Shown here piece by piece: positions 15,826 to 25,202 of a DNA stretch of 64,000 bases. Source of the DNA: an uncultured Bacteroidales bacterium (lineage in GTDB: Bacteria; Bacteroidota; Bacteroidia; Bacteroidales; FEN-979); NCBI GenBank assembly GCA_903877385.1, contig CAIRDP010000011.1, forward strand, positions 133,245 through 197,244, given 5' to 3'. The notes under the pieces were generated by a model. It had not been told where the DNA came from, did no database searches, and worked only from the letters and a program-made list of their open reading frames with translations. The position numbers were made by a program, and so were the translations under genes. Position 1 is the stretch's first letter. Every line of letters begins with the position of its first letter.

Positions 15826-17448
15826 ATGAAAAAAGCAATATACTTTACGGTATTATTATTTCTTGGTCTGCGGATGGCATTTGCCCAAGATGCCAGCCTG
15901 TTTCCGCAGGAGAAAGTCATGTATCTCCCAAAATCCAGGCCGGTCGAACAAATGGAAAAGCTGAAGCTTAAAAACGGATCCTCAATACTCGATTCTTCCT
16001 GGTATTCCCAATGGCTCACGGCCTCCCAGTCGTGGAACCTTTACCAGAGGGAGTTTTTCCAGTACAACAGCAGTTCCAGGGTGATCCAGGACCTGTTTGT
16101 GAGCTGGAATTCAAGCCTGAGCCAGTGGCAGAATTCAAACCAAACCCTTACCCTTTACACCGGCAACGGCAACCTCACTTCGATCAGCAGCCAGGTTTGG
16201 TATCCTTCAGGCCTTAGCTGGAAAACCACCAGCTACATGCATTTCAACGACCAGGGGCGCATCGACACCACCTTTAACAAGACTTACGATGCCCAGGCCA
16301 ATAAATTCACTAACGGGTACATGGACCTCATCACGTATAATTCCTCTTTTTTAACCTCCGAAGACCTTGGCCAGGCCCTTGACACCACTTCGGGAGCCTG
16401 GGTAAATTCAATGCTTCAGCAATACACCTACGGTTCTTCAAATAAATTATCAGAATATCTTCTCCAGCAGTGGAACCCCTCCCAGAATGCCTGGGTAAAC
16501 TACAAAAAGACCGATTATTCCTATGATGGAAGCGGGTATACCCTATCGTTTATTGAATACAATTGGAATACCTCCGGCTCCCAATGGATCCAGTCCCTTC
16601 AGTCGGTTTACACCAACAATTCCTCCGGCATGATCCTGAACGAACTTCAGCAGGAATGGATCGTTCCCTCTTCCTCCTGGCGGAATAAATCCCAGGTATC
16701 CAACCAGTATGGCAGCGGGAACCAGCTAACGCAAAGGCTTGTCCAAACCTGGGATACTAATTCATCGGTATGGGTGAACTCAGGCAAAGATCAATTCGAC
16801 TTTTATTCAAACAATTACATTAAAACCCATTACCAGTGGTCCTGGAACCCACTCAACAGTACCTGGATGGACACATGGTATTCGCTCAACGATTCCATTA
16901 CCGGGAGCACCCTGGAATATTATTCCAAAACACTCGATAATACTACATATGCTTATGTTTACGGATACCGTTACGTTTACACCTACAATGCAGCCGGCCA
17001 ATGCACCGAATACGAACATTACGACCTGAATATATCATCAGGTTCATGGGATCTTTCGGGGAGAAGATTGTACACTTACGATGCGAACGGGAACAATACC
17101 GTTCAGCTCGACCAAACGTATAATTCGGGCAGCTCGGGCTGGGACAATTATTTCATGCTCCAGAATTTCTATTCGGGAACAACCGGTATTAAAGAAAAAC
17201 CGGGGCTTTCAAAGACCTGCACTTTCGCAAATCCCCTTCAGCAGGGCCAAACCATCATCTGTCCTAACCTGGAGTCGGGCAATGAGTATACGATAGTACT
17301 TATAAGCCTTAACGGCCAAACCATGATGCATTCCGCTTATCATACCGGCGAAACCCTGCAGCTGCCATCACTTTCGGCAGGCATGTATATCATGCAGATC
17401 CTGGACCAGGGGCAGTTGGTAACATCGGGCAAAGTGATAGTAAAATAA
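15826..17448 (+). CDS. Secreted tryptophan/tyrosine-rich repeat protein with T9SS sorting domain
   Basis: The 540-residue protein has a signal peptide (1-21, ending 'AFAQ'), a long central region (about 50-445) of imperfect 40-50 residue repeats built around patterns such as 'WNPSQNAWVNYKKTDYSYDGSG' spaced variants, and a C-terminal beta-sandwich (about 465-540) ending 'GMYIMQILDQGQLVTSGKVIVK'-like, the hallmark of T9SS type A sorting domains. Such proteins are secreted across the outer membrane and attached to the surface. The repeats resemble the YD/RHS-like sugar- or surface-binding type in rhythm but are not identical. No catalytic motif is seen; an adhesin or structural role is possible. 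Confidence 0.75.
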   Translation: MKKAIYFTVLLFLGLRMAFAQDASLFPQEKVMYLPKSRPVEQMEKLKLKNGSSILDSSWYSQWLTASQSWNLYQREFFQYNSSSRVIQDLFVSWNSSLSQWQNSNQTLTLYTGNGNLTSISSQVWYPSGLSWKTTSYMHFNDQGRIDTTFNKTYDAQANKFTNGYMDLITYNSSFLTSEDLGQALDTTSGAWVNSMLQQYTYGSSNKLSEYLLQQWNPSQNAWVNYKKTDYSYDGSGYTLSFIEYNWNTSGSQWIQSLQSVYTNNSSGMILNELQQEWIVPSSSWRNKSQVSNQYGSGNQLTQRLVQTWDTNSSVWVNSGKDQFDFYSNNYIKTHYQWSWNPLNSTWMDTWYSLNDSITGSTLEYYSKTLDNTTYAYVYGYRYVYTYNAAGQCTEYEHYDLNISSGSWDLSGRRLYTYDANGNNTVQLDQTYNSGSSGWDNYFMLQNFYSGTTGIKEKPGLSKTCTFANPLQQGQTIICPNLESGNEYTIVLISLNGQTMMHSAYHTGETLQLPSLSAGMYIMQILDQGQLVTSGKVIVK

Positions 17449-17493
17449 AGAACGGGGGAGGTCGGGATTCAAGCCGGTTAAATCACGTTCTTT
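17447..17493. terminator. Possible bidirectional terminator between convergent genes
   Basis: Bases 17447-17454 (AAAGAACG) are complementary to 17486-17493 (CGTTCTTT). The loop is about 31 bases and the right arm overlaps the end of the ABC-F coding sequence. A-rich and T-rich flanks on both sides would suit transcription from either direction. The long loop limits confidence. Confidence 0.35.
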
Positions 17494-19355
17494 TCACTCA
17501 GCTCCATCCATCTTTCGGTTTTGCTGTCGATACCCGAAAGCAGTTCCGAATAGCGTTGCGATTTCTCCATAAGTTCCTGCTGGCTCAGGGAACCCGAAGC
17601 CAGGGCGGTTTCAAGATGGTTCTTTTCCTCCTCCATTTCCCTGATCTCATTTTCCAGGGACTCGAACTCCACTTTTTCCTTATAGCTGAGGCCTGGTTTC
17701 TTAGGTTTGTTCACTGCGGATGAGGACGCGGCTTCCTTTATGGCGCCCGATCTGGCAAGTGCTGCCTGTCGTTTCCTGAGATCCATATTTTCCCTGTACT
17801 GGCTGTAATTTCCCGGGAAATCCCTGATCACGGCATTGCCTTCAAACACGAACAGGTGATCCACTATTTTATCCAGGAAAAACCTGTCGTGGGTGACCAC
17901 CAGCACGCATCCCTGGAACGAGGCCAGGTAGTCCTCGAGTATGTTCAGGGTCAGTATATCCAAATCGTTGGTAGGCTCGTCAAGAATGAGAAAGTTCGGG
18001 TTCTGCATCAGCACGGTCACCAGGTAAAGCCTTCTTTTTTCTCCCCCGCTGAGTTTGTAAACGAACTGCTGGTGCATGGGATACGGGAACATGAAATAAT
18101 TCAGGAAGTGGGCCGCCGAAACCTTGTCGCCGTTACTAAGCTGTATTACATCGGCAATGGATTTCACCACATCGATCACCCTCGTTTGCTCATCAAACAC
18201 TATCCCATCCTGTCGGTAATGCCCGAATTTGATGGTTCCCCCGGTTTCAACCGTACCTTTTTGAGGGCGTATCCCCGAGGTGACAATATCGAGAAATGTC
18301 GATTTTCCTGAACCGTTCCTTCCAATGATGCCGATTTTTTCGCGACGTTTGAAAATGTATACGAAGTGGTCGAGAATTTTCAGATCGCCCCAGCCGAAGC
18401 TCACATCATGCATTTCAAGTATCTTTTTTCCTACACGTTCCCCTTCCATGCTCAGGGTCATGTTCTTCTCCCAGGATTTATTTGCCGCCTTTTCCTTAAG
18501 CTCATAAAACGAATCGATGCGGGCTTTGGATTTGGTGGTGCGGGCTTTGGGCATCCGTCTCATCCATTCGGCTTCGGTGCGAAGGATGTTCCTTGCCTTT
18601 TCGGTTTCCTGGGTTTCATTATCCTTGCGTTCCTGCGATTTCTCCAGGAAATACTCATAATTTCCCTTATGCCTGAAAATCCGGCCGTTTTCCATCTCCA
18701 GTATCTCATCACAGACCCTGTTCAGGAAATACCGGTCGTGGGTCACCATTAGAAGGGTGACCTGGTTACGGGTAAGATATTCTTCCAGCCATTCTATCAT
18801 ATCGATGTCGAGATGGTTGGTAGGCTCATCCAGTATGAGGAAATCCGGTTCGGTGATCAGGGTCTTGGCCAAAGCCAGCCTTTTTTTCTGCCCGCCCGAT
18901 AAAGAGGATACGCCCTGGTGAAGGTTGTTCAGGCTGAGCCGTGTAAGGATCTGCTTGATCCTGTTCTCATAATCCCAGCCGTTGATGGCATCCATGCGCT
19001 CCATTGCTTTCGAAAGCAGGTTCTTTTGAGGCGATTCCAGGGCCTCCTCGTAATCATGGATGGTTTTAAGGATGTCGTTGGAGGTTGCATAAACCTCGTC
19101 AAACACCGTGAGCCTGTTATTAAGCTCAGGCTCCTGCTTCAGGTAAGCCATGCTGGCCTGGTTGAAGAGGGTGACACTGCCGCCGTCAGAAGGTTCCAGC
19201 CCGTTAATGATGCTTAAGAGGGATGTTTTACCCGCCCCGTTCCCCGCGATCAATGCCACCTTCTGGTACTGGTTGATGGTAAAGCTGATATTCTCAAACA
19301 GGACTTTCTCCCCGTAATGGCGGGTCAGGTTTTCAACTTGCAGCAGGGTGGACAT
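17478..19355 (-). CDS. ABC-F family ATPase (Uup-type)
   Basis: The 625-residue protein has two ABC ATPase domains and no membrane segments. Walker A sequences are 'GNGAGKTSL' (about residue 40) and 'GRNGSGKSTF' (about 345); signatures are 'SLSGGQKKR' and 'KLSGGEKRR'; Walker B ends 'LILDEPTNHLD' and 'LILDEPTNDLD'. A linker of charged helices separates them, and residues about 555-620 form a C-terminal coiled coil as in Uup. ABC-F proteins act on the ribosome to relieve stalling or, in Uup, also touch branched DNA. It is convergent with the repeat protein gene and followed upstream by a short intergenic region with repeats. Confidence 0.9.
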   Translation of the reverse strand: MSTLLQVENLTRHYGEKVLFENISFTINQYQKVALIAGNGAGKTSLLSIINGLEPSDGGSVTLFNQASMAYLKQEPELNNRLTVFDEVYATSNDILKTIHDYEEALESPQKNLLSKAMERMDAINGWDYENRIKQILTRLSLNNLHQGVSSLSGGQKKRLALAKTLITEPDFLILDEPTNHLDIDMIEWLEEYLTRNQVTLLMVTHDRYFLNRVCDEILEMENGRIFRHKGNYEYFLEKSQERKDNETQETEKARNILRTEAEWMRRMPKARTTKSKARIDSFYELKEKAANKSWEKNMTLSMEGERVGKKILEMHDVSFGWGDLKILDHFVYIFKRREKIGIIGRNGSGKSTFLDIVTSGIRPQKGTVETGGTIKFGHYRQDGIVFDEQTRVIDVVKSIADVIQLSNGDKVSAAHFLNYFMFPYPMHQQFVYKLSGGEKRRLYLVTVLMQNPNFLILDEPTNDLDILTLNILEDYLASFQGCVLVVTHDRFFLDKIVDHLFVFEGNAVIRDFPGNYSQYRENMDLRKRQAALARSGAIKEAASSSAVNKPKKPGLSYKEKVEFESLENEIREMEEEKNHLETALASGSLSQQELMEKSQRYSELLSGIDSKTERWMELSEKNVI

Positions 19356-19439
19356 TTAATCTCCGGTTTTGGAAGCGCAAATGTAGTGATATGTGCAATG
19401 TATCATCTACCAATACGAAAAAGGCATGAACTAATCCAT

Positions 19440-19470
19440 TTGTACATGGTACATTGTACATAGTACATTA
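19440..19470. repeat. Short TACAT-type tandem/inverted repeat
   Basis: The sequence contains four copies of GTACAT within about thirty bases, arranged as two near-identical 14-15 base halves (TGTACATGGTACAT and TGTACATAGTACAT). Each half is itself palindromic. It lies between the ABC-F and patatin-Omp85 genes. Its role is unknown; it could fold into small hairpins in the RNA. Confidence 0.5.
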
Positions 19471-21702
19471 AAAGTTGTATCCTATATTCACGAAAACCAT
19501 GGGGTTCGGGTTCAGGTTCCCTCCCATCAGGGTCAGTTCAACCGGCCCGATTATACTGTTGTAGCCGGCTGTGATTCCATAGCCGCACATAAGGCTTGCC
19601 GGCTGGAACACCTTTTCGAATTTCTGTTCATCGGTACCCAGGTCCCCCAGGGCAGTCACGTACAGGTTCTGAAACACGTTATACTGCAGCTTAAGCCGAA
19701 CTATGGCAGAATAATAACCGAATTTCTGGATGAACTGTGCCCCTGCGAAACCCACGTATTGATCGATGTAGTTGTCAGAACATAATCCTCCTACACCAAA
19801 AACATGCTGAAGCGGAGGCCGGTTGTTTTCCCAGATGGTAGCACCGGCAAAAAGACCGGGCTGCAGGGTGAATTTTGCAGATAAGGGGATGTTGTGTTCA
19901 TACTTCAGATAAAACACTCCTGCATTGTCAAAGATCTGTTTTGACCAGTTGTTTGAGAGAGGCATTACGTATTCACCTCTCAGTGTCAGTCGTATACCCC
20001 GTTTCGGGTAAGTGACACGGTCACGTGAGTCGGCGTTAAGCGAAAGGTAAACGGTGCCGTAATTCGTGAAATGTTCATAGGAATGCAGGCTTGAATCCAC
20101 ATCGACATCCTGCTGGAACCTGAAATATTCATAATCAAACCCGGCTTTAAGGTTAACCATGTTCCTGAAGGTATACTGGAAAAACAGGCTTGATTTGTAA
20201 TCGGTGAAATCGATCTGGTTGATCCTGTCGGTGCCTTTATAAACGCCGAATTTGAACTGGTAAAAGTCGGTGCCCAGTCCTACAGCTGTTTTGCCGCCGA
20301 ATCCAAGCAGGTAAACCACCCTCAGTCGCGGGGCCATGCCGATATTCAGATTGGCGAAAAGTTTGGAATTCCGCCCAATGACATTCCTGAACGTGCCGCT
20401 CAGAATAAGCCCCACATTGTAATCATTATCGAAATGGACTCCTGCCCCCAGGGAGCCTGGTCCGCTCTCCAAAGCTTCTATCACAAGATCGGTTTTCCCG
20501 TTTTTTTGTTCGAGTTCATAAAATACATGTTCAAAATATCCCGAACCGTGTAATTTCCTGATGTTATTCTGAAGGTCGGTGACGGCCATTTTCGTATTCT
20601 TTTTATGCTTGAAAAGGCTGGAGAAATAATAATTGTTCAATTTTTTATTTCCCTTGATAATGATGCTGTCGATGAGCAGGGAATCCAGGGGACGGGCCTC
20701 GTACTTTTTCAATGGCCTGTATTCAATGGCATTCAATGAATCGGCAAGGGCTTTGATCTCTTTGAAGTGTGAACGGGCCACCCTTTCGCCAAAGGCAATA
20801 ATGGAATCATATTTCTCAAAATCCATCATCCCGTAATCCATTTTAAATCTCACTTTCAGGTCGGTCAGGCTGTCGCCTATCCTGTTGGCCTGGATGCGGG
20901 CGTAGGATGTGATCTGGTCGGCTATGGCCGTAATTGAATTGAGCTGCTCACGTTTGTAAAGGCCCGATTGAACATCCCCCCCGATAATGATTTTCGCGCC
21001 CATTTCCTTGACTTCCTTCACAGGGTAATTATTCACCACTCCGCCATCCACAAGATAATAACCCATATAATCGGTGGGTGAAAAATAGCCTGGGATCGAC
21101 ATGCTTGCCCTGATAGCCATGGGAAGATAGCCTTTGTCGAGTATGACCTCATCACCGGTTTCAAGGTTCGTTCCTATACACAGAAATGGAATCTGCAGTT
21201 TTTTAAAATCATAGGTCTTATAGGCAGGTGAAAAATACCGGTTCAGTAAAAGGTTGACCTCCTGCCCCTGGTACATCGATGCCCCCAGCCCCAGTTTCTT
21301 ATTTCTTATAGGTAACCTGATAATGGATTTTTCGCCGTATTCTTTTTCCTCATAAGCTACATACCTGCGGTCAACATTATCCTTAAGCAGGTTGCCCCAG
21401 TCCTGCTGGCGTATCATTTTGGCAATTGAATCGGGATGGTAACCCAGTGCATACAAGCCCCCGATAATGCTTCCTATGCTGGATCCCCCTATATAATCAA
21501 TTGGCAACCCTGCTTCCTGTATGACCCTGAGGAGGCCGACATATGCAAAGCCTTTGGCTCCGCCCCCGCTCAGGACAAGTCCTACCGAAGGCCGTTTGGA
21601 TACAGGAGGTACAGCCTGGGGAAAAAGCGACAACTGGGAAACAAGTAAAAGGCATAGCAGGGCCGGCGTTTTAACTGAGAAATACCATTTGGGCTTTACC
21701 AT
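19468..21702 (-). CDS. Patatin-like phospholipase fused to Omp85-type outer-membrane barrel
   Basis: The start is placed at the ATG at 21702, where a signal peptide begins ('MVKPKWYF...', cleaved near 'LFPQA'); the longer frame reaching 21759 would overlap the upstream gene's end. This gives 744 residues. The patatin domain follows: oxyanion-hole 'SGGGAKGFAYVG', nucleophile 'GGSSIGS', and the dyad aspartate in 'LVDGGVVNNYPV'. A POTRA-like segment (about 350-420) and a C-terminal Omp85/surface-antigen barrel (about 440-744) complete it, with the terminal 'NIGYNF' aromatic end. This is the PlpD-like or Bacteroidota patatin-BamA architecture; a lipase displayed at or secreted through the outer membrane is expected. 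Confidence 0.9.
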   Translation of the reverse strand: MVKPKWYFSVKTPALLCLLLVSQLSLFPQAVPPVSKRPSVGLVLSGGGAKGFAYVGLLRVIQEAGLPIDYIGGSSIGSIIGGLYALGYHPDSIAKMIRQQDWGNLLKDNVDRRYVAYEEKEYGEKSIIRLPIRNKKLGLGASMYQGQEVNLLLNRYFSPAYKTYDFKKLQIPFLCIGTNLETGDEVILDKGYLPMAIRASMSIPGYFSPTDYMGYYLVDGGVVNNYPVKEVKEMGAKIIIGGDVQSGLYKREQLNSITAIADQITSYARIQANRIGDSLTDLKVRFKMDYGMMDFEKYDSIIAFGERVARSHFKEIKALADSLNAIEYRPLKKYEARPLDSLLIDSIIIKGNKKLNNYYFSSLFKHKKNTKMAVTDLQNNIRKLHGSGYFEHVFYELEQKNGKTDLVIEALESGPGSLGAGVHFDNDYNVGLILSGTFRNVIGRNSKLFANLNIGMAPRLRVVYLLGFGGKTAVGLGTDFYQFKFGVYKGTDRINQIDFTDYKSSLFFQYTFRNMVNLKAGFDYEYFRFQQDVDVDSSLHSYEHFTNYGTVYLSLNADSRDRVTYPKRGIRLTLRGEYVMPLSNNWSKQIFDNAGVFYLKYEHNIPLSAKFTLQPGLFAGATIWENNRPPLQHVFGVGGLCSDNYIDQYVGFAGAQFIQKFGYYSAIVRLKLQYNVFQNLYVTALGDLGTDEQKFEKVFQPASLMCGYGITAGYNSIIGPVELTLMGGNLNPNPMVFVNIGYNF

Positions 21703-21721
21703 GATAAAGGGCTTTGAAGTA

Positions 21722-22804
21722 CTATTCTGTTGTTTCCGGTTCGTCATAAAGCCATACAAGGAACAATTTGTATCCCAGTGAAAGTATCACCGATCCTACG
21801 AAAAGGCCAATAATGCCGAAGTAAAGAAACCCTCCGATGGCGCCAAGAAAGATTACGGCCATGGGAGCCGGTGCTTTGCGGCCCAGCAGGATTGGTTTAA
21901 GCACATTATCTATAAGAAGGATGGGCACGCACCAGGCTGCAAGCAGAATGGCAGTGAGCATGCCGGCTGTGAAAAATACATAGATAAGGACCGGTATCAT
22001 AACGAGCAGGGGGCCCAGCTGTATGATGCACAGGAAAAAAGCAATGAATGCCCAGAGGCCTGCTCCCGGGACCCCTGCAACAAGAAAGCCCAGTCCTGCC
22101 AATACCGCCTGGATAAAAGCCACTCCCAAAATGCCGCGTATGACATTTCTCACTGTTATGGTTGCATTATCCACTGTGGGGCGGCCTAGTTTACCCATCA
22201 GCCGGGCAGCCAGATCATATGAAAGAGGACCGGCTTTTGCCGAAAAGATCAGTAAAATCCCTGAGATTATGATGGATATAAGGAAGAGAGCAATATTAAG
22301 CCCTGCACCCGATACCGATGTCATCAGCCATTTAAGCCCATCGATCAGTTGCTCGGAATGCTGCCCTGCAAAGCCTGTGAGATTTGAATTCGCTTCCTGC
22401 CATACTTTGAACAAAGGCTGGCCTATCATGGGCCAGGCCTGAACTGAAACCGGGGGAGGGGGAATCACGCTTTGCCTGGTTTCTATCGTTGTCTTGATCC
22501 AGATCACTGCATCCACCAGTGATCTCCCCAGGATCACCATAGGCGAAATAATGATGAGCAGAAGAAGCAGGGTTACCAGAATGGCGGCCAGCCTGTGCCT
22601 GTTGCCCAAAAGTTTACCAAGGCGCAGGTAAAGGGGATATATGGAAACTGAAATAATTATTCCCCATAAGATGATCAGGATAAAGGGTTTGAGAATAAAG
22701 AAACATAAAAGGACCAGGCCTGCAACCAGTCCCAGCTTGATAGTTACCTCCAGGGAATTTGACACCATTTCCTGCTGATCAGCCTGTTTCCTGTCTTCCG
22801 TCAT
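21722..22804 (-). CDS. AI-2E family transporter
   Basis: The 360-residue protein has about seven to eight membrane segments with the AI-2E/UPF0118 pattern: two N-terminal helices ('LVAGLVLLCFFILKPFILIILWG'-type, residues 27-50), a soluble segment around 115-170, and a C-terminal glycine- and proline-rich helical block including 'VAGVPGAGLWAFIAFFL' and 'DNVLKPILLGRKAPAP'. Members export small molecules or act as ion/proton antiporters; the autoinducer-2 label is historical. Its stop lies 19 bases upstream of the patatin-Omp85 start, so the two may form an operon. Confidence 0.85.
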   Translation of the reverse strand: MTEDRKQADQQEMVSNSLEVTIKLGLVAGLVLLCFFILKPFILIILWGIIISVSIYPLYLRLGKLLGNRHRLAAILVTLLLLLIIISPMVILGRSLVDAVIWIKTTIETRQSVIPPPPVSVQAWPMIGQPLFKVWQEANSNLTGFAGQHSEQLIDGLKWLMTSVSGAGLNIALFLISIIISGILLIFSAKAGPLSYDLAARLMGKLGRPTVDNATITVRNVIRGILGVAFIQAVLAGLGFLVAGVPGAGLWAFIAFFLCIIQLGPLLVMIPVLIYVFFTAGMLTAILLAAWCVPILLIDNVLKPILLGRKAPAPMAVIFLGAIGGFLYFGIIGLFVGSVILSLGYKLFLVWLYDEPETTE

Positions 22805-22876
22805 AGTATGAATTGTTTTGATTTGTATTCGCTGCCTTCAACAAATATATAATAATTTTACCGGAAATTGGAATGA

Positions 22877-23293
22877 ATGAGCAGTTACCCGTTGACTGGC
22901 AGGGACTTCACCCCCGAACTAAGGTTTTCGGCTTCGCGCAGCAGCGGCCCGGGCGGTCAAAACGTGAACAAGGTGAGCACGAAAATGGAATTGCGTTTTC
23001 ACGTGATGAATTCGGCCCTGCTTACCGGGGAAGAAAAAACGATACTGTGCGAAAAACTGGGCACGAGGATAAACAATGAGGGAGAGCTGATCCTGGTTTC
23101 ACAAAGTGAAAGGACGCAGCTGAAAAACAAAGAGGCTGTATGTGAGAAATTTTACGCAATGCTTACCAAAGCGCTAACACCACGAAAGAAGAGGAAACCC
23201 ACAAGGCCATCCGCAGTCGCAAGGGAAAAAAGGCTGGAAAGCAAAAGGATCATTTCAATAAAGAAGGAACAGAGGTCAAAGCCTAAGCCCTGA
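22877..23293 (+). CDS. arfB: Alternative ribosome-rescue factor ArfB-like peptidyl-tRNA hydrolase
   Basis: The 138-residue protein is a stand-alone RF-1 catalytic domain: the GGQ motif lies in 'SSGPGGQNVNKVSTKMELRF' (about residues 23-42), followed by a lysine/arginine-rich tail ('PRKKRKPTRPSAVAREKR', 101-118). This layout is that of ArfB (YaeJ), whose basic tail enters the empty mRNA channel of stalled ribosomes so that GGQ can release the peptide. It is convergent with the DEAD-box helicase and the two coding regions overlap by 11 bases at their ends. Confidence 0.9.
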   Translation: MSSYPLTGRDFTPELRFSASRSSGPGGQNVNKVSTKMELRFHVMNSALLTGEEKTILCEKLGTRINNEGELILVSQSERTQLKNKEAVCEKFYAMLTKALTPRKKRKPTRPSAVAREKRLESKRIISIKKEQRSKPKP

Positions 23294-24998
23294 AAAACTT
23301 TTTATTCGGGGTCTTTTTTTCGTTCAGAAAATCCACCTTTACCCCGGCATCGCCGAACCTGGCATTTTTCATCACCTTGATCAGCTGGCCTGCCTCGGCG
23401 CCCGGGACTTCAAAAATCGCGGCTTTCTTGGTCAGTTCAATTTTCCCAAGCCTGATCTTTTTACCATGGGTGTTCCTGTTGATGAGTTCCATCAGCTCGG
23501 CGGCATACATGCCGTCCTGCCTGCCTTTGTTGATGATGAGCTTTACAAAGCCTGCATCTCCGCCCTGGTTTCTCTCCTTCCAGTCGGGTCTGCCCTCGTC
23601 ATTGCCGCGGCCCCTGTCGCCCCAGTCTTTCTTTCCCTGTTTCTCGCCCCGGCTTCCCCTGAAGCTCTCTTCGGGGACGTTCAGGTCGGGAGCATTTTTG
23701 TAATAATCCAAAAAACGGTTGAACTCAAGGGCTACAAACCTCTTGATGATCTCTTCCTTGTCGAGCCATTCAAGCTTGCGGTAGATCTGTGGCAGGTAAG
23801 TATCTATCTCTTCATTGTCGATATCGACCTTTTCCATCTTGTCGACCAGGCTGAACAGCTGCTTTTCGCAGATCTGGCGGCCCGAGGGGACAGTTGAGGA
23901 TGTAAAGGCCTTATTGATCTTCTTCTCAATTTTCTTGATCAGGTATTTTTCCTTCAGGTTGATCAGGATGATCGATGTGCCGGCCCTTCCTGCCCTGCCT
24001 GTCCTCCCGCTCCTGTGGGTGTATGAATCCAGGTCTTCGGGAAGATTGTAGTTGATGATATGGGTGAGGTTTTCAACATCGAGTCCGCGGGCGGCAACGT
24101 CGGTTGCAACCAGCAGCCTGATATGGCCGATCCTGAACTTGTTCATCACCGTATCCCTCTGGATCTGTGAAAGGTCCCCGTGAAGCGATTCGGCATTGTA
24201 GCCATCCTGGATAAGCTTATCCGCTATCTCCTGGGTTTCCTTTCGGGTACGGCAAAACACGATGCCATAAACGGCAGGATAAAAATCGACGATGCGTTTT
24301 AATGCAGGGTACTTGTCCTTGGCGTGAACCGTGTAATAAACATGTTTGATATTTTCGGCGCCCGAATTCTTCGTGCCAATGGTCACTTCAAACGGGTCTT
24401 TCATGTATTTCCTCGCTATTGAAGCAACTTCCGAAGGCATGGTCGCCGAAAACAGCAGGGCCCTGCGCTGGGGAGGAACGGTTTCAAGGATGTCGTTGAG
24501 GTCTTCGCTGAACCCCATGTTCAGCATTTCATCGGCTTCGTCAAGGACAACGGTTTTAATATTGTTCAATTTTATCGCCTTACGGCGGATGAGGTCGAGG
24601 AGGCGTCCCGGCGTGGCCACAACGATCTGTATCCCCTTTCGCAGGGCTTTAATCTGTACGTCGATGCTGCTGCCCCCGAAAACCGGGAGGGTTGTGAGAT
24701 CATCATTGAACTTTGCAAAATCGTTCAGGTCATCGGCAATCTGCATGCAGAGTTCACGGGTAGGGCAAAGTACCAAAACCTGGGGGTTGTTGATTTCAGG
24801 ATCGATAAGCTGTATGAGCGGAAGTCCGTATGCGGCGGTCTTCCCCGTCCCGGTCTGCGCAAGGACGATCATATCCTGGTTTTCGCCCAGGACAAGGGGA
24901 ATGACTTTTTCCTGGACAGGCATTGCAGTTTCAAAGCCAAGTTCTTCGATGGCCCTGACATACTGCTTGGAAATGCCTAATTCTTCAAATGTAAACAT
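23283..24998 (-). CDS. DEAD-box RNA helicase with C-terminal RNA-binding domain (DeaD/CsdA-like)
   Basis: The 571-residue protein carries all helicase motifs: Q motif near 'MPVQEKVIP', Walker A 'AQTGTGKTAAYG' (about 46-57), 'PTRELCMQ', 'DEADEMLNMGF', 'SATMP', 'ATDVAARGLD' and 'HRSGRTGRAGR'. Residues about 375-435 match the helical region of DeaD-type proteins; a glycine/arginine/aspartate-rich linker (about 445-480) precedes a DbpA-type RNA-binding domain (about 485-560). Such helicases remodel structured RNA in ribosome assembly and cold response. A minus-strand TACCTTTG box at 25106-25099 gives a leader of roughly 95 bases, long enough to be regulatory. Confidence 0.9.
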   Translation of the reverse strand: MFTFEELGISKQYVRAIEELGFETAMPVQEKVIPLVLGENQDMIVLAQTGTGKTAAYGLPLIQLIDPEINNPQVLVLCPTRELCMQIADDLNDFAKFNDDLTTLPVFGGSSIDVQIKALRKGIQIVVATPGRLLDLIRRKAIKLNNIKTVVLDEADEMLNMGFSEDLNDILETVPPQRRALLFSATMPSEVASIARKYMKDPFEVTIGTKNSGAENIKHVYYTVHAKDKYPALKRIVDFYPAVYGIVFCRTRKETQEIADKLIQDGYNAESLHGDLSQIQRDTVMNKFRIGHIRLLVATDVAARGLDVENLTHIINYNLPEDLDSYTHRSGRTGRAGRAGTSIILINLKEKYLIKKIEKKINKAFTSSTVPSGRQICEKQLFSLVDKMEKVDIDNEEIDTYLPQIYRKLEWLDKEEIIKRFVALEFNRFLDYYKNAPDLNVPEESFRGSRGEKQGKKDWGDRGRGNDEGRPDWKERNQGGDAGFVKLIINKGRQDGMYAAELMELINRNTHGKKIRLGKIELTKKAAIFEVPGAEAGQLIKVMKNARFGDAGVKVDFLNEKKTPNKKFFRA

Positions 24999-25098
24999 GA
25001 TACAATAAATTTATGTGCTAACGGATTTTCCGGTCCTTGGTGTGAATCTCTTAAGGGGGGAAAAATAGTATGACCGGGAACACGGATTAATAAGACGA

Positions 25099-25106
25099 CA
25101 AAGGTA
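25099..25106 (-). promoter_or_regulatory. -7 promoter box for the DEAD-box helicase (TACCTTTG)
   Basis: On the minus strand the bases read TACCTTTG, matching TAnnTTTG. A TTG-containing -33-like element lies upstream in the T-rich stretch, though its spacing is loose. Confidence 0.45.
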
Positions 25107-25163
25107 CAAATTTTTTTTGACATTGATAAACAAGGTTTTAAGACTCCCTTAGAAAAATAATCG

Positions 25164-25171
25164 TAATTTTG
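25164..25171 (+). promoter_or_regulatory. -7 promoter box for the propeller/redox operon (TAATTTTG)
   Basis: TAATTTTG fits TAnnTTTG and lies 32 bases before the ATG at 25203; the -33 position is TTTT-like rather than TTTG. This is the only promoter-like motif found ahead of the twelve-gene operon. Confidence 0.45.
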
Positions 25172-25202
25172 AGCATCGCTTAGTTTTCCAAAATATTGCT
25201 GT

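Noticed and set aside
15826-17448. Repeats as a CRISPR array
   Set aside because: The repeats are in a coding frame, imperfect at DNA level, and uneven in length; they are protein repeats.
25117-25135. A second FNR-type site before the large redox operon
   Set aside because: The sequence has TTGAT-like bases but the second half-site does not match; only the 10128-10141 site is a true consensus.
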